NCBI RefSeq assembly: GCF_017487405.1
Contig: NZ_CP062222.1
Span: 3,915,501-3,979,500 of the forward strand
Length of the DNA stretch: 64,000 nt
Origin: Brevundimonas goettingensis
GTDB taxonomy: Bacteria; Pseudomonadota; Alphaproteobacteria; Caulobacterales; Caulobacteraceae
Reading direction: 5' to 3'
The notes beneath the pieces were generated by a model, which saw only the letters and a list, made by a program, of their open reading frames with translations, was not told where the DNA came from and did no database searches. Each line of letters begins with the position of its first letter. Position 1 is the first letter of the stretch. Both the position numbers and the translations under genes were made by a program. Of the stretch, positions 7,854-16,366 are shown in pieces.

Positions 7854-8230
7854 ATTCCGCTCATCCCCGCGAAAGCGGGGACCCAGTAAGAGCTTCAGAA
7901 CAGCTCTTCGAACAGGTCCCGCCAGCGCGGGTTGGATTTCTCGATAAGTTCGAGTTTCCACACGCGGTACCACTTCTTGATCTGTCGCTCACGCATGAAC
8001 GCGGCGTGGCGCGTTTCGTGTGGCTCGAACCAGACCAGGGTGGCGCAGCCGTACTTCGCGGTGAAACCGGCGAACCGCTTCTCGCGATGCTGCACGGTGC
8101 GCTTGATCAGGGCGTCGGTGGACCCGGTATAGAGGGTTCCGTTCCGCTGGCTGGCGACGATGTAGGTGTAGAACGCCACAGCCCGCCTCCCAAAGAACTG
8201 GGTCCCCGCTTTCGCGGGGATGAGCGGAAT
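7854..8230. mobile_element. GIY-YIG gene unit bounded by perfect 34-bp inverted repeats
   Basis: Positions 7854-7887 and 8197-8230 are exact reverse complements over 34 bp. Each contains its own small palindrome (CCCCGCGAAAGCGGGG). Between them is only the 94-codon GIY-YIG nuclease gene, which ends 7 bp from the left repeat and starts 17 bp from the right one. Related but less perfect REP pairs occur at 20.6-20.7 kb and 44.5-44.6 kb without a gene between them. I see no target-site duplication. The layout suggests a minimal REP-associated unit; mobility is inferred. Confidence 0.6.
7895..8179 (-). CDS. GIY-YIG family nuclease
   Basis: The 94-residue protein begins MAFYTYIVASQRNGTLYTGST, giving the YTYIV...LYTGS motif that corresponds to GIY-YIG, followed by the conserved Arg/His region (LIKRTVQHREKRFAGFTAKYG), LVWFEPHETRHAAFMRERQIKKW with the catalytic Glu, and RVWKLELIEKSNPRWRDL. 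This is the single-domain group annotated as UPF0213 or URI-type nucleases. It has no separate DNA-binding domain. Perfect inverted REP repeats flank it on both sides, an arrangement that recalls REP-associated transposase genes although the catalytic fold is different. Its own role is unknown. Confidence 0.92.
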   Translation of the reverse strand: MAFYTYIVASQRNGTLYTGSTDALIKRTVQHREKRFAGFTAKYGCATLVWFEPHETRHAAFMRERQIKKWYRVWKLELIEKSNPRWRDLFEELF

Positions 8231-8260
8231 TTAAATCATCAGCTGTAGGCGCTTGCAGCC

Positions 8261-9423
8261 TTAAAGAGAGCGCGCGATCAGCACCTTCATGATCTCGTTG
8301 GTGCCGCCGTAGATGCGCTGGACGCGGGCGTCCTTGTAGAGCTGGGCGATCGGATATTCGTTCATATAGCCGTAGCCGCCGTGGAGCTGGAGCATCTCGT
8401 CGATGACCTCGCCCTGGATGTCGGTGACCCAGTATTTGGCCATGGAGGCCGTCGTGGCGTCGAGCTGGCCCTTGAGGTGCAGGCCGATGCAGTGGTCGAC
8501 GAAGACCCGGGCCACAGTCAGCTTGGTCTTGACCTCGGCCAGTTTGAACTGGGTGTTCTGGAACTCCAGGATCGACTTGCCGAAGGCCTTGCGCTGTTTG
8601 ACGTATTCCAGGGTCTGTTCGAGGCCGCGCTCGGCCGCAGCGACGCCCTGGACGGCGATGTTCAGGCGCTCCTGCGGCAGCTGCTGCATCAGCTGGATGA
8701 AGCCCTGCCCTTCGACGCCGCCGATGATGTTGTCGGCCGGGACCTTGACGTCGTTGAAGAAGAGCTCGGAGGTGTCGTTGCCCTCCATGCCGATCTTGTG
8801 GAGGTTACGGCCGCGTTCGAACCCTTCGGCGCCGTCGGTTTCGACGACGATCAGCGAGGTGCCCTTCGAGCCCTGCGACGGGTCGGTCTTGGCCACGACG
8901 ATGATCAGATTGGCCAGCTGGCCGTTGGTGATGAAGGTCTTGGAGCCGTTCACGACATAGCCGTTGCCGGACTTGATCGCGGTGGTCTTGACGCCTTGCA
9001 GGTCGGAGCCGGCGCCCGGCTCGGTCATGGCGATGGCGCCGACCAGTTCGCCGGTCTGCAGGCGTGGCAGCCAGCGCGCCTTCTGCTCCTCGGTGCCGTA
9101 GTGCCAGATGTAGGGGGCGACGATGGCGTTGTGCAGCGAGATGCCGAAATGGTCGGCGCCCTTCCAGCCCAGCTGACGCATCAGCACGACCTCATGGCGA
9201 TAGTCGCCGCCGAAGCCGCCGTCTTCCTCGGGCATCGACAGGCCCAGCAGGCCTGCGTCCCCGGCATCGTTCCACAGCTGGCGCGGCACGCTGGAGTTGG
9301 CGATCCATTCCTGGACCTTCTCCGGCGGCGCATGGTCGTCGATCCACTTGCCGACGCTGTCGGAGAAGAGGGTGATCTCCTCTTCCAGCATGAAGTCGGG
9401 GGAGGGGGTGGTGATGACGTTCA
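8261..9423 (-). CDS. Acyl-CoA dehydrogenase (LCAD/IVD-like)
   Basis: Starting at ATG 9423 (GGAAA 6 nt upstream) the product has 387 residues, the usual size for a soluble flavin acyl-CoA dehydrogenase of beta-oxidation. A GTG at 9454 would add ten residues but lacks a better ribosome site. Motifs include AMTEPGAGSDLQGVKT, LPQERLNIAVQGVAA, YVKQRKAFGKSI and terminal RIYGGTNEIMKV. The Glu of the medium-chain IYEGT motif is Gly here, so the catalytic base is probably on the earlier helix (RGLEQT), as in long-chain and isovaleryl-CoA enzymes. It follows the larger dehydrogenase and a MerR gene on the same strand. Confidence 0.93.
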
Positions 9424-9480
9424 TGGCGTTTCCAGCGGGCAAGGCCCCGGTCACTGTCGCCAGAGCTCGATAATATGATT

Positions 9481-9512
9481 GAGGCGACCCCGGCCTGCGC
9501 CGGGATCGCCTC
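9481..9512. repeat. Palindromic hairpin in the acyl-CoA dehydrogenase cluster
   Basis: GAGGCGA at 9481-9487 is complementary to TCGCCTC at 9506-9512, and CCCGGC/GCCGGG pair inside it. It lies in the 110-nt gap between the two dehydrogenase genes. No T run follows on either strand, so it is more likely a REP-type element or an mRNA processing or stability hairpin than a terminator. Confidence 0.6.
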
Positions 9513-9533
9513 GGGATCAGTTACGCACTCAGA

Positions 9534-11315
9534 TCAGAACGCTTCGGCCGGCATGGCCATCAGGACGTCGGCACCGGTCTTCATCTTGGTCAGATGGGCG
9601 GCGGCGTCGGGCAGGATGCGCTCGACGAAGTAGCGGCCGGTCTGCAGCTTGGTGACATAGAACGGGTCGGCGTCGCCGGCGTCGATCTTCGCCTGGGCGG
9701 CCTTGGCCATCTGGGCCCAGAGGAAGGCCAGGGCGGTGATGCCGAACAGGTTCAGATAGTCGGTCGAGGCGGCGGCGGCGTTGTCCGGATTGGCTAGGCC
9801 GTTCTGCATCAGCCACATGGTGCCGTCCTGCAGCTTGGCCTTGGCGTCGGCCAGGCCGTCGACGAAGGGCTTCACCGGACCTTCAGCGCCGTTCTCGGCG
9901 ACGAAGGCGTCGATGTCGCCGAACCAGCTCATGATGGCGCGACCGCCCTGCGAGGGCAGCTTGCGGCCCACCAGATCCAGAGCCTGAATGCCGTTGGTGC
10001 CTTCATAGATCATGGTGATCCGCGCATCGCGCAGATACTGGCTGGCCGTGAACTCCTCGGTGTAGCCCGAGCCGCCGTGGACCTGCATCGACAGGGAGGC
10101 GACGTGGAAGCCCTTGTCGGTCAGATAGGCTTTCAGCACCGGGGTCAGCAGACCCATATAGTCCCTGGCCTTCTGGGCGGTGGCTTCGTCGGCGGACTCC
10201 TGCAGGTCGGCTTGCAGCGCGGTCCACAGGATGAAGGCCTGGCCGCCTTCGACGAAGGCGCGGGCTTCCAGCAACATGCGGCGCACGTCGGGGTGGACCA
10301 TGATCGAGTCGGCCGGGCCGTTCGGGTTCTGCGGGCCGGTCAGGGCGCGGCCCTGCAGGCGGTCCTTGGCGAAGGCCACCGCGCCCTGATAGGCGGCGGC
10401 GCCGATGGCCAGACCCTGCAGGCCGGTGCCGAGGCGGGCCTCGTTCATGACCACGAACATGTTGTTCATGCCGCGGCCTTCCTCGCCGATCAGCCAGCCG
10501 GTCGCCTCGTCATAGTCCATGACGCAGGTGGCGTTGCCGTGGATGCCCATCTTGTGCTCGAGGCCGCCGCAGCGGACGCCGTTGCGCTCGCCCAGCGAGC
10601 CGTCGTCGTTGACGAGGATCTTGGGCACCAGGAAGAGCGACAGGCCCTTGATCCCGGCCGGAGCGCCTTCGACGCGGGCCAGGACCGTGTGGATGATGTT
10701 GTCGGCGAAGTCGTGCTCGCCGGCCGAGATCCAGATCTTCTGGCCGGTGATCTTGTAGGTGCCGTCGCCCTGCGGCACGGCCTTGGTGCGCACCATGCCC
10801 AGGTCGGTGCCGCACTGGGGCTCCGTCAGATTCATCGTGCCGCCCCACTCGCCGGTGGTCATCTTGGGCAGGTATTTGGCCTTCAGCTCTTCCGAGGCGT
10901 TGGCGTGGATGCCCGCGTGGGCGCCGGCCGTCAGGCCCGGATACATCGAGAAGGCAGCCGAGGCGCCGGCGGTGAACTGGCCGAAGGCCATGCCGACGAC
11001 GGCGGGCATGCCCTGGCCGCCATAGGCCGGATCAGCCGACAGGGCGGGCCAGCCGGCCTCGACCATGGCCTTATAGGCTTCCTTCCAGCCTTTCGGCCCG
11101 GTGACGACGCCGTCGTTCCAGTGGCAGCCTTCCTTGTCGCCCGGGTTGTTGATCGGGGCGATGACCTCTTCAGCGAACTTGCCGCCTTCCTCGAGGATCT
11201 GCTGAACCAGGTCCGAGGAGATGTCCTCGAAACCGTTCTGGTTCGTATAGCGATCGATCTCCAGGACCTCGTTCAGGATGAACATGAGGTCGCGGACGGG
11301 CGCCTTGTAGGCCAT
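9534..11315 (-). CDS. Large acyl-CoA dehydrogenase (DmdC-like, C-terminal extension)
   Basis: The 593-residue flavoprotein has the acyl-CoA dehydrogenase core ([54 protein letters not shown], keeping the IYEGT Glu) plus a roughly 130-residue C-terminal domain found in 3-methylmercaptopropionyl-CoA dehydrogenase-type proteins. It begins [17 protein letters not shown], typical of this group. Many members act on ordinary fatty acyl-CoAs, so a DMSP role should not be assumed. It starts 3 nt after a MerR-regulator stop, so the two are surely one operon. Confidence 0.93.
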   Translation of the reverse strand: MAYKAPVRDLMFILNEVLEIDRYTNQNGFEDISSDLVQQILEEGGKFAEEVIAPINNPGDKEGCHWNDGVVTGPKGWKEAYKAMVEAGWPALSADPAYGGQGMPAVVGMAFGQFTAGASAAFSMYPGLTAGAHAGIHANASEELKAKYLPKMTTGEWGGTMNLTEPQCGTDLGMVRTKAVPQGDGTYKITGQKIWISAGEHDFADNIIHTVLARVEGAPAGIKGLSLFLVPKILVNDDGSLGERNGVRCGGLEHKMGIHGNATCVMDYDEATGWLIGEEGRGMNNMFVVMNEARLGTGLQGLAIGAAAYQGAVAFAKDRLQGRALTGPQNPNGPADSIMVHPDVRRMLLEARAFVEGGQAFILWTALQADLQESADEATAQKARDYMGLLTPVLKAYLTDKGFHVASLSMQVHGGSGYTEEFTASQYLRDARITMIYEGTNGIQALDLVGRKLPSQGGRAIMSWFGDIDAFVAENGAEGPVKPFVDGLADAKAKLQDGTMWLMQNGLANPDNAAAASTDYLNLFGITALAFLWAQMAKAAQAKIDAGDADPFYVTKLQTGRYFVERILPDAAAHLTKMKTGADVLMAMPAEAF

Positions 11316-11318
11316 GGA

Positions 11319-11843
11319 TTACACTCTTGCTTTGAAGGGGTGACGCGCGGGGTGGCCCGCGAAGTCGGAGTGGTGGTGGTCGTGGTCGATCCGCGCCGAG
11401 ACGATGGACTCGTACTCCTCGGCGCCCGGCAGAAGGTCGGGGCGGATGTTCTTCAGCCGCTCTTCCATGGCCGCACAGGCGGCCTCGGCCATTTCGATGG
11501 CGCCGTCCAGGTCCTCGCGCTGCTGCTTCAGGGCCTCGATCTGGGCCCGGTGGCGACGCAGGGCGATGGCCATCTGATGGATGTTGCCGTCGTTGCGGTC
11601 GTACAGATCCAGCATGTCCTGGATCTCCTGCAGGGTGAAGCCGATGCGGCGTCCCCTCAGGATCAGCTTGAGCCGGGCGCGGTCGCGGGCGTCATAGACG
11701 CGGGTCTGGCCCTTGCGCGCGGGGGTCAGCAGCCCCTTGTCTTCATAGAAGCGCAAGGCGCGCGCCGTGGCCCCGAACTCGCGGCACAGCTGGCGAATGG
11801 AATAGGTGCGATGATCGTCGGCGGTCGACATGGGAAGCGTCAT
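11319..11843 (-). CDS. MerR-family transcriptional regulator of acyl-CoA catabolism
   Basis: The 174-residue protein has an N-terminal MerR winged helix (YSIRQLCREFGATARALRFY, then EDKGLLTPARKGQTRVYDARD) followed by a coiled-coil dimerisation helix (about residues 90-135). There is no cysteine pair for metal sensing, and the tail is His-rich (DHDHHH). It resembles LiuR/PsrA-linked MerR regulators found with acyl-CoA dehydrogenases. The gene is 3 nt upstream of one such dehydrogenase. Start may be ATG 11843 or ATG 11831. A divergent DUF2256 gene starts 38 nt away. Confidence 0.9.
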   Translation of the reverse strand: MTLPMSTADDHRTYSIRQLCREFGATARALRFYEDKGLLTPARKGQTRVYDARDRARLKLILRGRRIGFTLQEIQDMLDLYDRNDGNIHQMAIALRRHRAQIEALKQQREDLDGAIEMAEAACAAMEERLKNIRPDLLPGAEEYESIVSARIDHDHHHSDFAGHPARHPFKARV

Positions 11844-11881
11844 AACTTGACGCGCACGTAAAGGGAAGGTTTTTCGCAGCG

Positions 11882-12091
11882 ATGGCGCGAAAGCACGTCA
11901 ACGATGACCATCTCTCCTTTGCAGGCGTATCAAAACGCGATCTGCCGCAGAAGACCTGCGTCTCCTGCGGCAAACCGTTCGTCTGGCGCCGGAAGTGGGC
12001 GCGCGATTGGGATCAGGTGAAATTCTGCTCGGACCGTTGCCGGTCCGCAGGCGTCAGCGGGCGCGGCGACCCAGCAGAACCGGGATCGTGA
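11882..12091 (+). CDS. DUF2256 zinc-ribbon-like small protein
   Basis: The 69-residue protein carries the DUF2256 signature: KTCVSCGKPFVWRRKWARDW and then VKFCSDRCR, giving four cysteines likely to bind one zinc. The N-terminus is basic. The function of the family is unknown; it is often found beside photolyase or DoxX-type genes. The last 38 nt overlap the 3' end of the convergent DoxX-like gene. Confidence 0.85.
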   Translation: MARKHVNDDHLSFAGVSKRDLPQKTCVSCGKPFVWRRKWARDWDQVKFCSDRCRSAGVSGRGDPAEPGS

Positions 12092-12491
12092 TCGCCAGCA
12101 GGAAGACATTGACCAGGGCCAGGCTGATATCCATGCCCCAGGCGTGGACACCCAGCATGACGGTCTCCAGCGTGACCAGACCCGCGGCGGCGACCATCAG
12201 GATCGGGCGGCCGATGGTCCAGGAGGCGAGGGGCGCGAGGACGCCGAGGGCCAGGACGATCTCGGCGATGCCTAGGCCGCGCACGAAGCTTTCGCTGACC
12301 AGGGCCGGCCAGTTCATCAGGGCGACCAGATTGGCCATCGGCTCGGTGATCTTGGCGTAGCCGGCGGCGATGAAGAACATCGCGATCCAGCCCTGCAGGG
12401 TCCAGAGCGCGAGGTTGCGATAGGTCGCGGCCGTGCGATCGCGCGCGGTCAGGGGACGGGTGACGGAGGCAGGCGTGAACGTAGCGGCCAT
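12054..12491 (-). CDS. DoxX-like membrane protein
   Basis: I place the start at ATG 12491 (AGG 7 nt upstream), giving 145 residues and four transmembrane segments: LALWTLQGWIAMFFIAAGYA, a second near residue 80 (IAEIVLALGVLAPLA), then ILMVAAAGLVTLETVML and ISLALVNVFLLAITIPVLL. The pattern, including FIAAGYAKI in the first helix, fits the DoxX/DUF4870-like quinol-associated family. An upstream extension to 12638 has no membrane or family features and contains palindromes, so I treat it as leader. It overlaps the DUF2256 gene tail to tail. Confidence 0.75.
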   Translation of the reverse strand: MAATFTPASVTRPLTARDRTAATYRNLALWTLQGWIAMFFIAAGYAKITEPMANLVALMNWPALVSESFVRGLGIAEIVLALGVLAPLASWTIGRPILMVAAAGLVTLETVMLGVHAWGMDISLALVNVFLLAITIPVLLGRRAR

Positions 12492-12565
12492 AGCGGGACC
12501 TGAGGGGGAGAAGAATGGGGGAGGAAACGGAGAGGAAGCGTACAGGGAGGCGTACTGGGTAATCT

Positions 12566-12662
12566 GCAACAGTTGCGATATCGGATCGCCGCCCCCGTTG
12601 CGCAAGGGGTATATGGCGCAGATACCGACAAATGTCATCAGCCGTAGACATCAGCTGATGAC
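12566..12662. promoter_or_regulatory. Palindrome cluster upstream of the DoxX-like gene
   Basis: Three inverted repeats lie within 100 bp: GCAAC-A-GTTGC at 12566-12576, TTGCGCAA at 12598-12605, and GTCATCAGC at 12634-12642 matched by GCTGATGAC at 12654-12662. The first two share the half-site TTGC. They lie 75-170 bp upstream of the chosen DoxX start and could be operator sites. No regulator can be assigned. Confidence 0.4.
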
Positions 12663-12846
12663 TTAGCCGATCAACGTGTGTTTCAGGCGACAGATGGAAG
12701 GCCGAAAATCGGTCTCGATCCCGTCGTACGCTTACTGAACAGGCGGCTTCATCGACCCTCTCCGGGGCCGAACCGTGACAGTATGCATAAGGATTCGTAA
12801 TGTGGGCTTTATGCCGCCGTACGGATCGGCCCTCATACGGAAAGCG

Positions 12847-14274
12847 CTACGGTTCAGCGAAATCCCAGGCCTGCCGCGCCGTTTCCAGCCGAGCCAGTTT
12901 CGTCTCGAAGGCGGTCCAGTTGGCGCCCATGGCGATGTCGGCCCAAAGGGTCTCGACCTCGTCTATCAGCATCTCCTCCGGCTCCCGCGCGGCGAACATC
13001 GGATGCTCCAGCCGTTCGGGCCGGTCCGGCTCGTGCTCGAACAGGGCGAAGCGGAAGGCGTCGAAGGCCTCACCCTGATAGACGCCGGCGCGAGGACCCG
13101 CGAGCGCCCGGGCCGAGGAGCTGAAGCCGGCGAACCAGTCGAAGAAGAGCGGCTCCCAACGCAACGGACTGCCGGGCGTTTGACCGCCTTCGCGCAGCAA
13201 CGCCAGGGTGGTGTCGGTCAGCCGCTGATCCGCCGCCTCGCCCAGCGACTTCACCCCCAGCCGCATCAGGAAGGCGGCGCGCAGGTGTCGGATATAGGCG
13301 GGGCCGAAGCCGTTCAGCACGTCGGTCAGCGGTCCGGCGTCGGCGACCAGTTTCAGACACCCGGCCAGCTGGGTCAGATTCCAGAACACCGCCTCGGGCT
13401 GGCGCGCGAAGGCATAGAGGCCGGTCTGGTCGAAATAGGCGGCGGTGAAGCCTGGCTGATACGAGGGCAGGAAGCGCCAGGGGCCGTAGTCGAAGCTCTC
13501 GCCCGTGACGTTCAGATTGTCGGTGTTGAGCACCCCGTGGACGAAGCCCGCCGCGATCCACCGCGCCGTCAGCCGGGCCGAGGCCTCGACGATGGCGGCC
13601 AGCAGGCCGGGCGCATCACCCTCGGCGACCTCGGAGTGGTAGAGGGCGCGGACATGCTCGACCAGCTGTTCGATCAGGTCGGCGCGCTGGAAATACGCCG
13701 CGCGCTGGAAGGTCCCGAAGCGGACATGGCTGTGCTGCAGCCGGACCAGAACCGCCGAGCGGGTAGGGGAGGGTTCGTCGCCGCGTTCGAGCGCCTCGCC
13801 GGTCTCGATCAGGCTCAGGGCCTTGGAGGTCGGGACGCCGAGGCTTTCCAGCATGGTCGCGGCCAGCACCTCGCGCACCCCGCCCTTCAGCGTCAGTCGC
13901 CCGTCGCCGGCGCGCGACCAGGGCGTCGTGCCCGAGCCCTTCGTTCCGAGGTCAAGTAACCGGTCGCGGTCGTCGCGCAGCTGTCCCGCCAGAAACCCGC
14001 GCCCGTCGCCGAGATCGGGATTGTAGGTGCGGAACTGATGCCCGTGATAGCGCATGGCCAGCGGCCCCGGCTGGCCGGTCAGGGGCTGGAACCGGCCGAA
14101 GGCCGCGATCCATTCTGCCTCCGTCAGCCCCTCCAGCCCGACCGAGGTCGCCGCCCGCTGATTGCGATAGCGCAGCCGGGTCTCGGGAAAGTCCGCCGCC
14201 CGAACCGGATCGCCGAACTCGGCGCCCAGATCGAAGAAGCGCGGGTCGGGGCGATAGGCGGAGGTCACGGGCAT
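12847..14274 (-). CDS. selO: Protein adenylyltransferase SelO (YdiU family)
   Basis: The 475-residue protein matches SelO, a pseudokinase-fold enzyme that transfers AMP to Ser, Thr or Tyr of target proteins and is linked to redox stress. Diagnostic pieces are AMRYHGHQFRTYNPDLGDGR, LGTKGSGTTPWSRAGDGRLT, GVPTSKALSLIETGE and HGVLNTDNLNVTGESFDYGP (catalytic loop and metal-binding DFG-like region). The C-terminus ends QAWDFAEP with no terminal cysteine or selenocysteine, as in several bacterial members. Length is normal. It is divergent from the DUF2975 gene. Confidence 0.95.
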   Translation of the reverse strand: MPVTSAYRPDPRFFDLGAEFGDPVRAADFPETRLRYRNQRAATSVGLEGLTEAEWIAAFGRFQPLTGQPGPLAMRYHGHQFRTYNPDLGDGRGFLAGQLRDDRDRLLDLGTKGSGTTPWSRAGDGRLTLKGGVREVLAATMLESLGVPTSKALSLIETGEALERGDEPSPTRSAVLVRLQHSHVRFGTFQRAAYFQRADLIEQLVEHVRALYHSEVAEGDAPGLLAAIVEASARLTARWIAAGFVHGVLNTDNLNVTGESFDYGPWRFLPSYQPGFTAAYFDQTGLYAFARQPEAVFWNLTQLAGCLKLVADAGPLTDVLNGFGPAYIRHLRAAFLMRLGVKSLGEAADQRLTDTTLALLREGGQTPGSPLRWEPLFFDWFAGFSSSARALAGPRAGVYQGEAFDAFRFALFEHEPDRPERLEHPMFAAREPEEMLIDEVETLWADIAMGANWTAFETKLARLETARQAWDFAEP

Positions 14275-14408
14275 GGGGTGCAGATGGACGCTGGCGGGAA
14301 CGGACGCAATGGCGAAGCGCCGTCGATATGTCTGGGCGGCGTTCGGCCGGGAAGAGCCTCAATTCTTCAGAAGTATGGGGAAGCACCCGGCGGCCCCTAA
14401 CATATCGT

Positions 14409-14414
14409 TTGACA
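14409..14414 (+). promoter_or_regulatory. Candidate -35 element of the DUF2975/XRE operon
   Basis: A perfect TTGACA lies 47 nt upstream of the ATG at 14456, in an AT-richer stretch (14401-14436) between divergent genes. A -10 about 17 nt downstream (CATGTC, 14432-14437) is weak, as is common in this group. A strong AAGGAGG ribosome site at 14444-14450 follows. Confidence 0.4.
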
Positions 14415-14455
14415 GAAAATAATTTCGATTCCATGTCTTGGCTAAGGAGGCCGTC

Positions 14456-15055
14456 ATGACCGCTGTCATCACCCTGAAGCCGCGCGCCGAGCTGCTCGTC
14501 CCTGAGGAGACCGACGCCCAGCGCCGGGTCCGCCTCGGCAGCCGCGTTCTGGTCTGGCTGTTCACCGGCCTGCTGGGCCTGGCGGTCGTCCTCCTCGCGA
14601 CCGCGCTGGCGACCATGGTCTTCTACAAGGGCGAACTGGTGAGGATCGGCCCCGACAACGCCTATATCGGCGGCGGTCCCGCCAATTCCACCGCCTTCGG
14701 GTCGCTGCCGCTGGTTCACCGTCTGGTCTATTGTCTGGTCGGGATCGTGCGCGCCACTCCGATCATCATGCTGTTCTGGAGTGTGAGGACGCTGTTTGGC
14801 CTCTACGCTCGCGGGAAGGTCTTCGAACCCGAAAACGGGCGCAGCTTCAGCCAGATCGGCGGGTGGTTGTGCGCCTATGCAGTGTCACCGCTGCTCTGCC
14901 ATCTGTTCCTCAGCGCGACCGGTTATGAGATCGACAGGAACTGGGCCCATATGGCCAGTTTTCAGGCCTTTATCCTGGGCTTGCTGGTCTTCGTGATCGG
15001 TCAGGTCATGCGGGTGGGGCGTGAGATCGAGGAAGATCGAAAGGCCTTCGTCTGA
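14456..15055 (+). CDS. DUF2975 family membrane protein
   Basis: The start ATG 14456 is fixed by AAGGAGG ending 5 nt upstream; an in-frame TTG at 14438 lies before that site. The 199-residue protein has four transmembrane segments (about residues 30-52, 87-110, 138-160 and 168-188) and the mid-protein GKVFEPENGRSFSQIGGW typical of DUF2975. It overlaps the next XRE gene by one base (TGATG). DUF2975 proteins are regularly paired with such short regulators; a membrane sensor or target role is inferred. Confidence 0.85.
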   Translation: MTAVITLKPRAELLVPEETDAQRRVRLGSRVLVWLFTGLLGLAVVLLATALATMVFYKGELVRIGPDNAYIGGGPANSTAFGSLPLVHRLVYCLVGIVRATPIIMLFWSVRTLFGLYARGKVFEPENGRSFSQIGGWLCAYAVSPLLCHLFLSATGYEIDRNWAHMASFQAFILGLLVFVIGQVMRVGREIEEDRKAFV

Positions 15056-15303
15056 TGCCCATCGTGCTTCGTCTCGACGTCGTCCTGGCGCGCCGCAAGG
15101 TTCGCTCCAACGTCCTGGCCCGCGCCATCGGCATCACCGAAGCCAATCTGTCCCTGCTCAAGTCCGGCAAGGTCAAGGGCATGAAGTTCGAGACCCTCGC
15201 GGCCATCTGCATCTACCTGGACTGCCAGCCGGGCGACATCCTCGAATACCGCCCCGACGACGTCACCGAACATCCGCCCATCGCGTTCAAACGCGCCGGC
15301 TGA
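15055..15303 (+). CDS. XRE-family HTH regulator (YozG-like)
   Basis: The 82-residue protein is a compact helix-turn-helix: VLARRKVRSNVLARAIGI, TEANLSLLKSGKVKGMKFET, then LAAICIYLDCQPGDILEYRP. This is the YozG/HipB-like short form that follows DUF2975 genes. Its ATG overlaps the upstream TGA, so translation is coupled. It probably autoregulates the pair. Confidence 0.92.
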   Translation: MPIVLRLDVVLARRKVRSNVLARAIGITEANLSLLKSGKVKGMKFETLAAICIYLDCQPGDILEYRPDDVTEHPPIAFKRAG

Positions 15304-15328
15304 CGGCGCACCAACCCGGAGACATCCC

Positions 15329-16174
15329 ATGAGACTGCTTTCAGCGCCCGTCTGGGCGATCGCGGCCGGCTGCCTGTTGTTCACGGCCTCCGGCGCGGTC
15401 GCGGAAACCCGCTTCGCGCCGGTCGAGGGCAGTCAGGTTGCTTATGAAGCCTGCGGCGACGGGCCCAAGACGGTGGTCCTGATCCACGACGGCATCCTGG
15501 ATTCGTCGGCATGGGACGGGGTGTGGCCGCGCCTGTGCGACGCTTTCACAGTCGTGCGCTACGATCGGCGCGGATATGGCGCATCTCCGGCCGCGACGGC
15601 GCCTTATGATCCCGTCGCCGATCTCGCCGCCGTCCTGCAGGCGGCGGGGGTGGCGAACGCCACACTCGTCGGCTCTTCGGCGGGCGGAGGCGTGGCCGTG
15701 GAATACGCCCTGGCGCATCCGGATGCGGTAAAGGGGCTGGTGCTGGTCGGTCCGGCCGTGAGCGGGTTCCGTCCGACGGATCACTTCATGCGGCGCACCG
15801 CGAACCTGGTAGGCCTGCTGTCACGGGGGCGGTTGGAGGAGGCGGCTCGCGACCCCTACATCCTCACCCCCTCGGCAGAGGCGGCGCGCGCCTTCGTGGT
15901 CGCCGATCTGGGCGCGCACCCCGGCAATTTCGGCGCGGGCCGGATGATGCGGAGCGGCGAGGGGGTGCTGGGGCGGCTGAAGGATCTTTCCGCCCCGACC
16001 CTGATCGTCACGGGCGAGATCGATATGCCCGACGTTCACGCCCACGCGGGGGCCCTGGAGGCGCTCATTCCCGGCGCTCGACGACTGGTCATGCCGGGTG
16101 GCGGACACTTCATCTACCTGGAGCGGCCGGACGCCTTCGTCTCCGTTCTGGAAGATTTTCTCGCCGCGCCGTGA
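15329..16174 (+). CDS. Secreted alpha/beta hydrolase
   Basis: The 281-residue protein has a cleavable signal peptide (MRLLSAPVWAIAAGCLLF, then TASGAVAE) and an alpha/beta-hydrolase fold. The oxyanion-region motif VVLIHDGILDSSAWD, the nucleophile elbow VGSSAGGGVAVEYA near residue 113, the acid region (TGEIDMPDVH) and the C-terminal His in PGGGHFIYLERP are all present. It is therefore probably an active periplasmic esterase or lactonase; the substrate is unknown. It follows the XRE gene by 25 nt on the same strand. Confidence 0.88.
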   Translation: MRLLSAPVWAIAAGCLLFTASGAVAETRFAPVEGSQVAYEACGDGPKTVVLIHDGILDSSAWDGVWPRLCDAFTVVRYDRRGYGASPAATAPYDPVADLAAVLQAAGVANATLVGSSAGGGVAVEYALAHPDAVKGLVLVGPAVSGFRPTDHFMRRTANLVGLLSRGRLEEAARDPYILTPSAEAARAFVVADLGAHPGNFGAGRMMRSGEGVLGRLKDLSAPTLIVTGEIDMPDVHAHAGALEALIPGARRLVMPGGGHFIYLERPDAFVSVLEDFLAAP

Positions 16175-16366
16175 TCGGGTCCTGATCACGTAGCGGGTCG
16201 ATTGGCGCCGCGCTCCGGGAACGTTAGGGTGTCCCCAGACATCAGGCCCGCCGCGCGGGTCAGGCCGGCGTCGCCCCCGCTTCGGTTTTCAGGGGCGGAA
16301 GCATCCGGTCCGGCGTCCGTCGATAACCTGGCGCCACGGAACAGACCCCTTTGACCGGAGGCCGCC
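16175..16366 (+). promoter_or_regulatory. Structured leader upstream of nhaA (candidate nhaA-II/Li+ riboswitch)
   Basis: The 192-nt gap before nhaA contains at least two strong hairpins: CCCGC/GCGGG at 16247-16251 and 16255-16259, and CGCCCC/GGGGCG at 16272-16277 and 16292-16297. The ribosome site GGAGG at 16357-16361 precedes the GTG start. In Caulobacterales a structured RNA class, nhaA-II, described as a lithium riboswitch, lies upstream of nhaA. I cannot recall its consensus well enough to match it, so this is a positional candidate only. Confidence 0.35.

Noticed and set aside
7854..8230. CRISPR-like repeats around the GIY-YIG gene
   Set aside because: There are only two copies, inverted rather than direct, with a gene between them and no cas genes.
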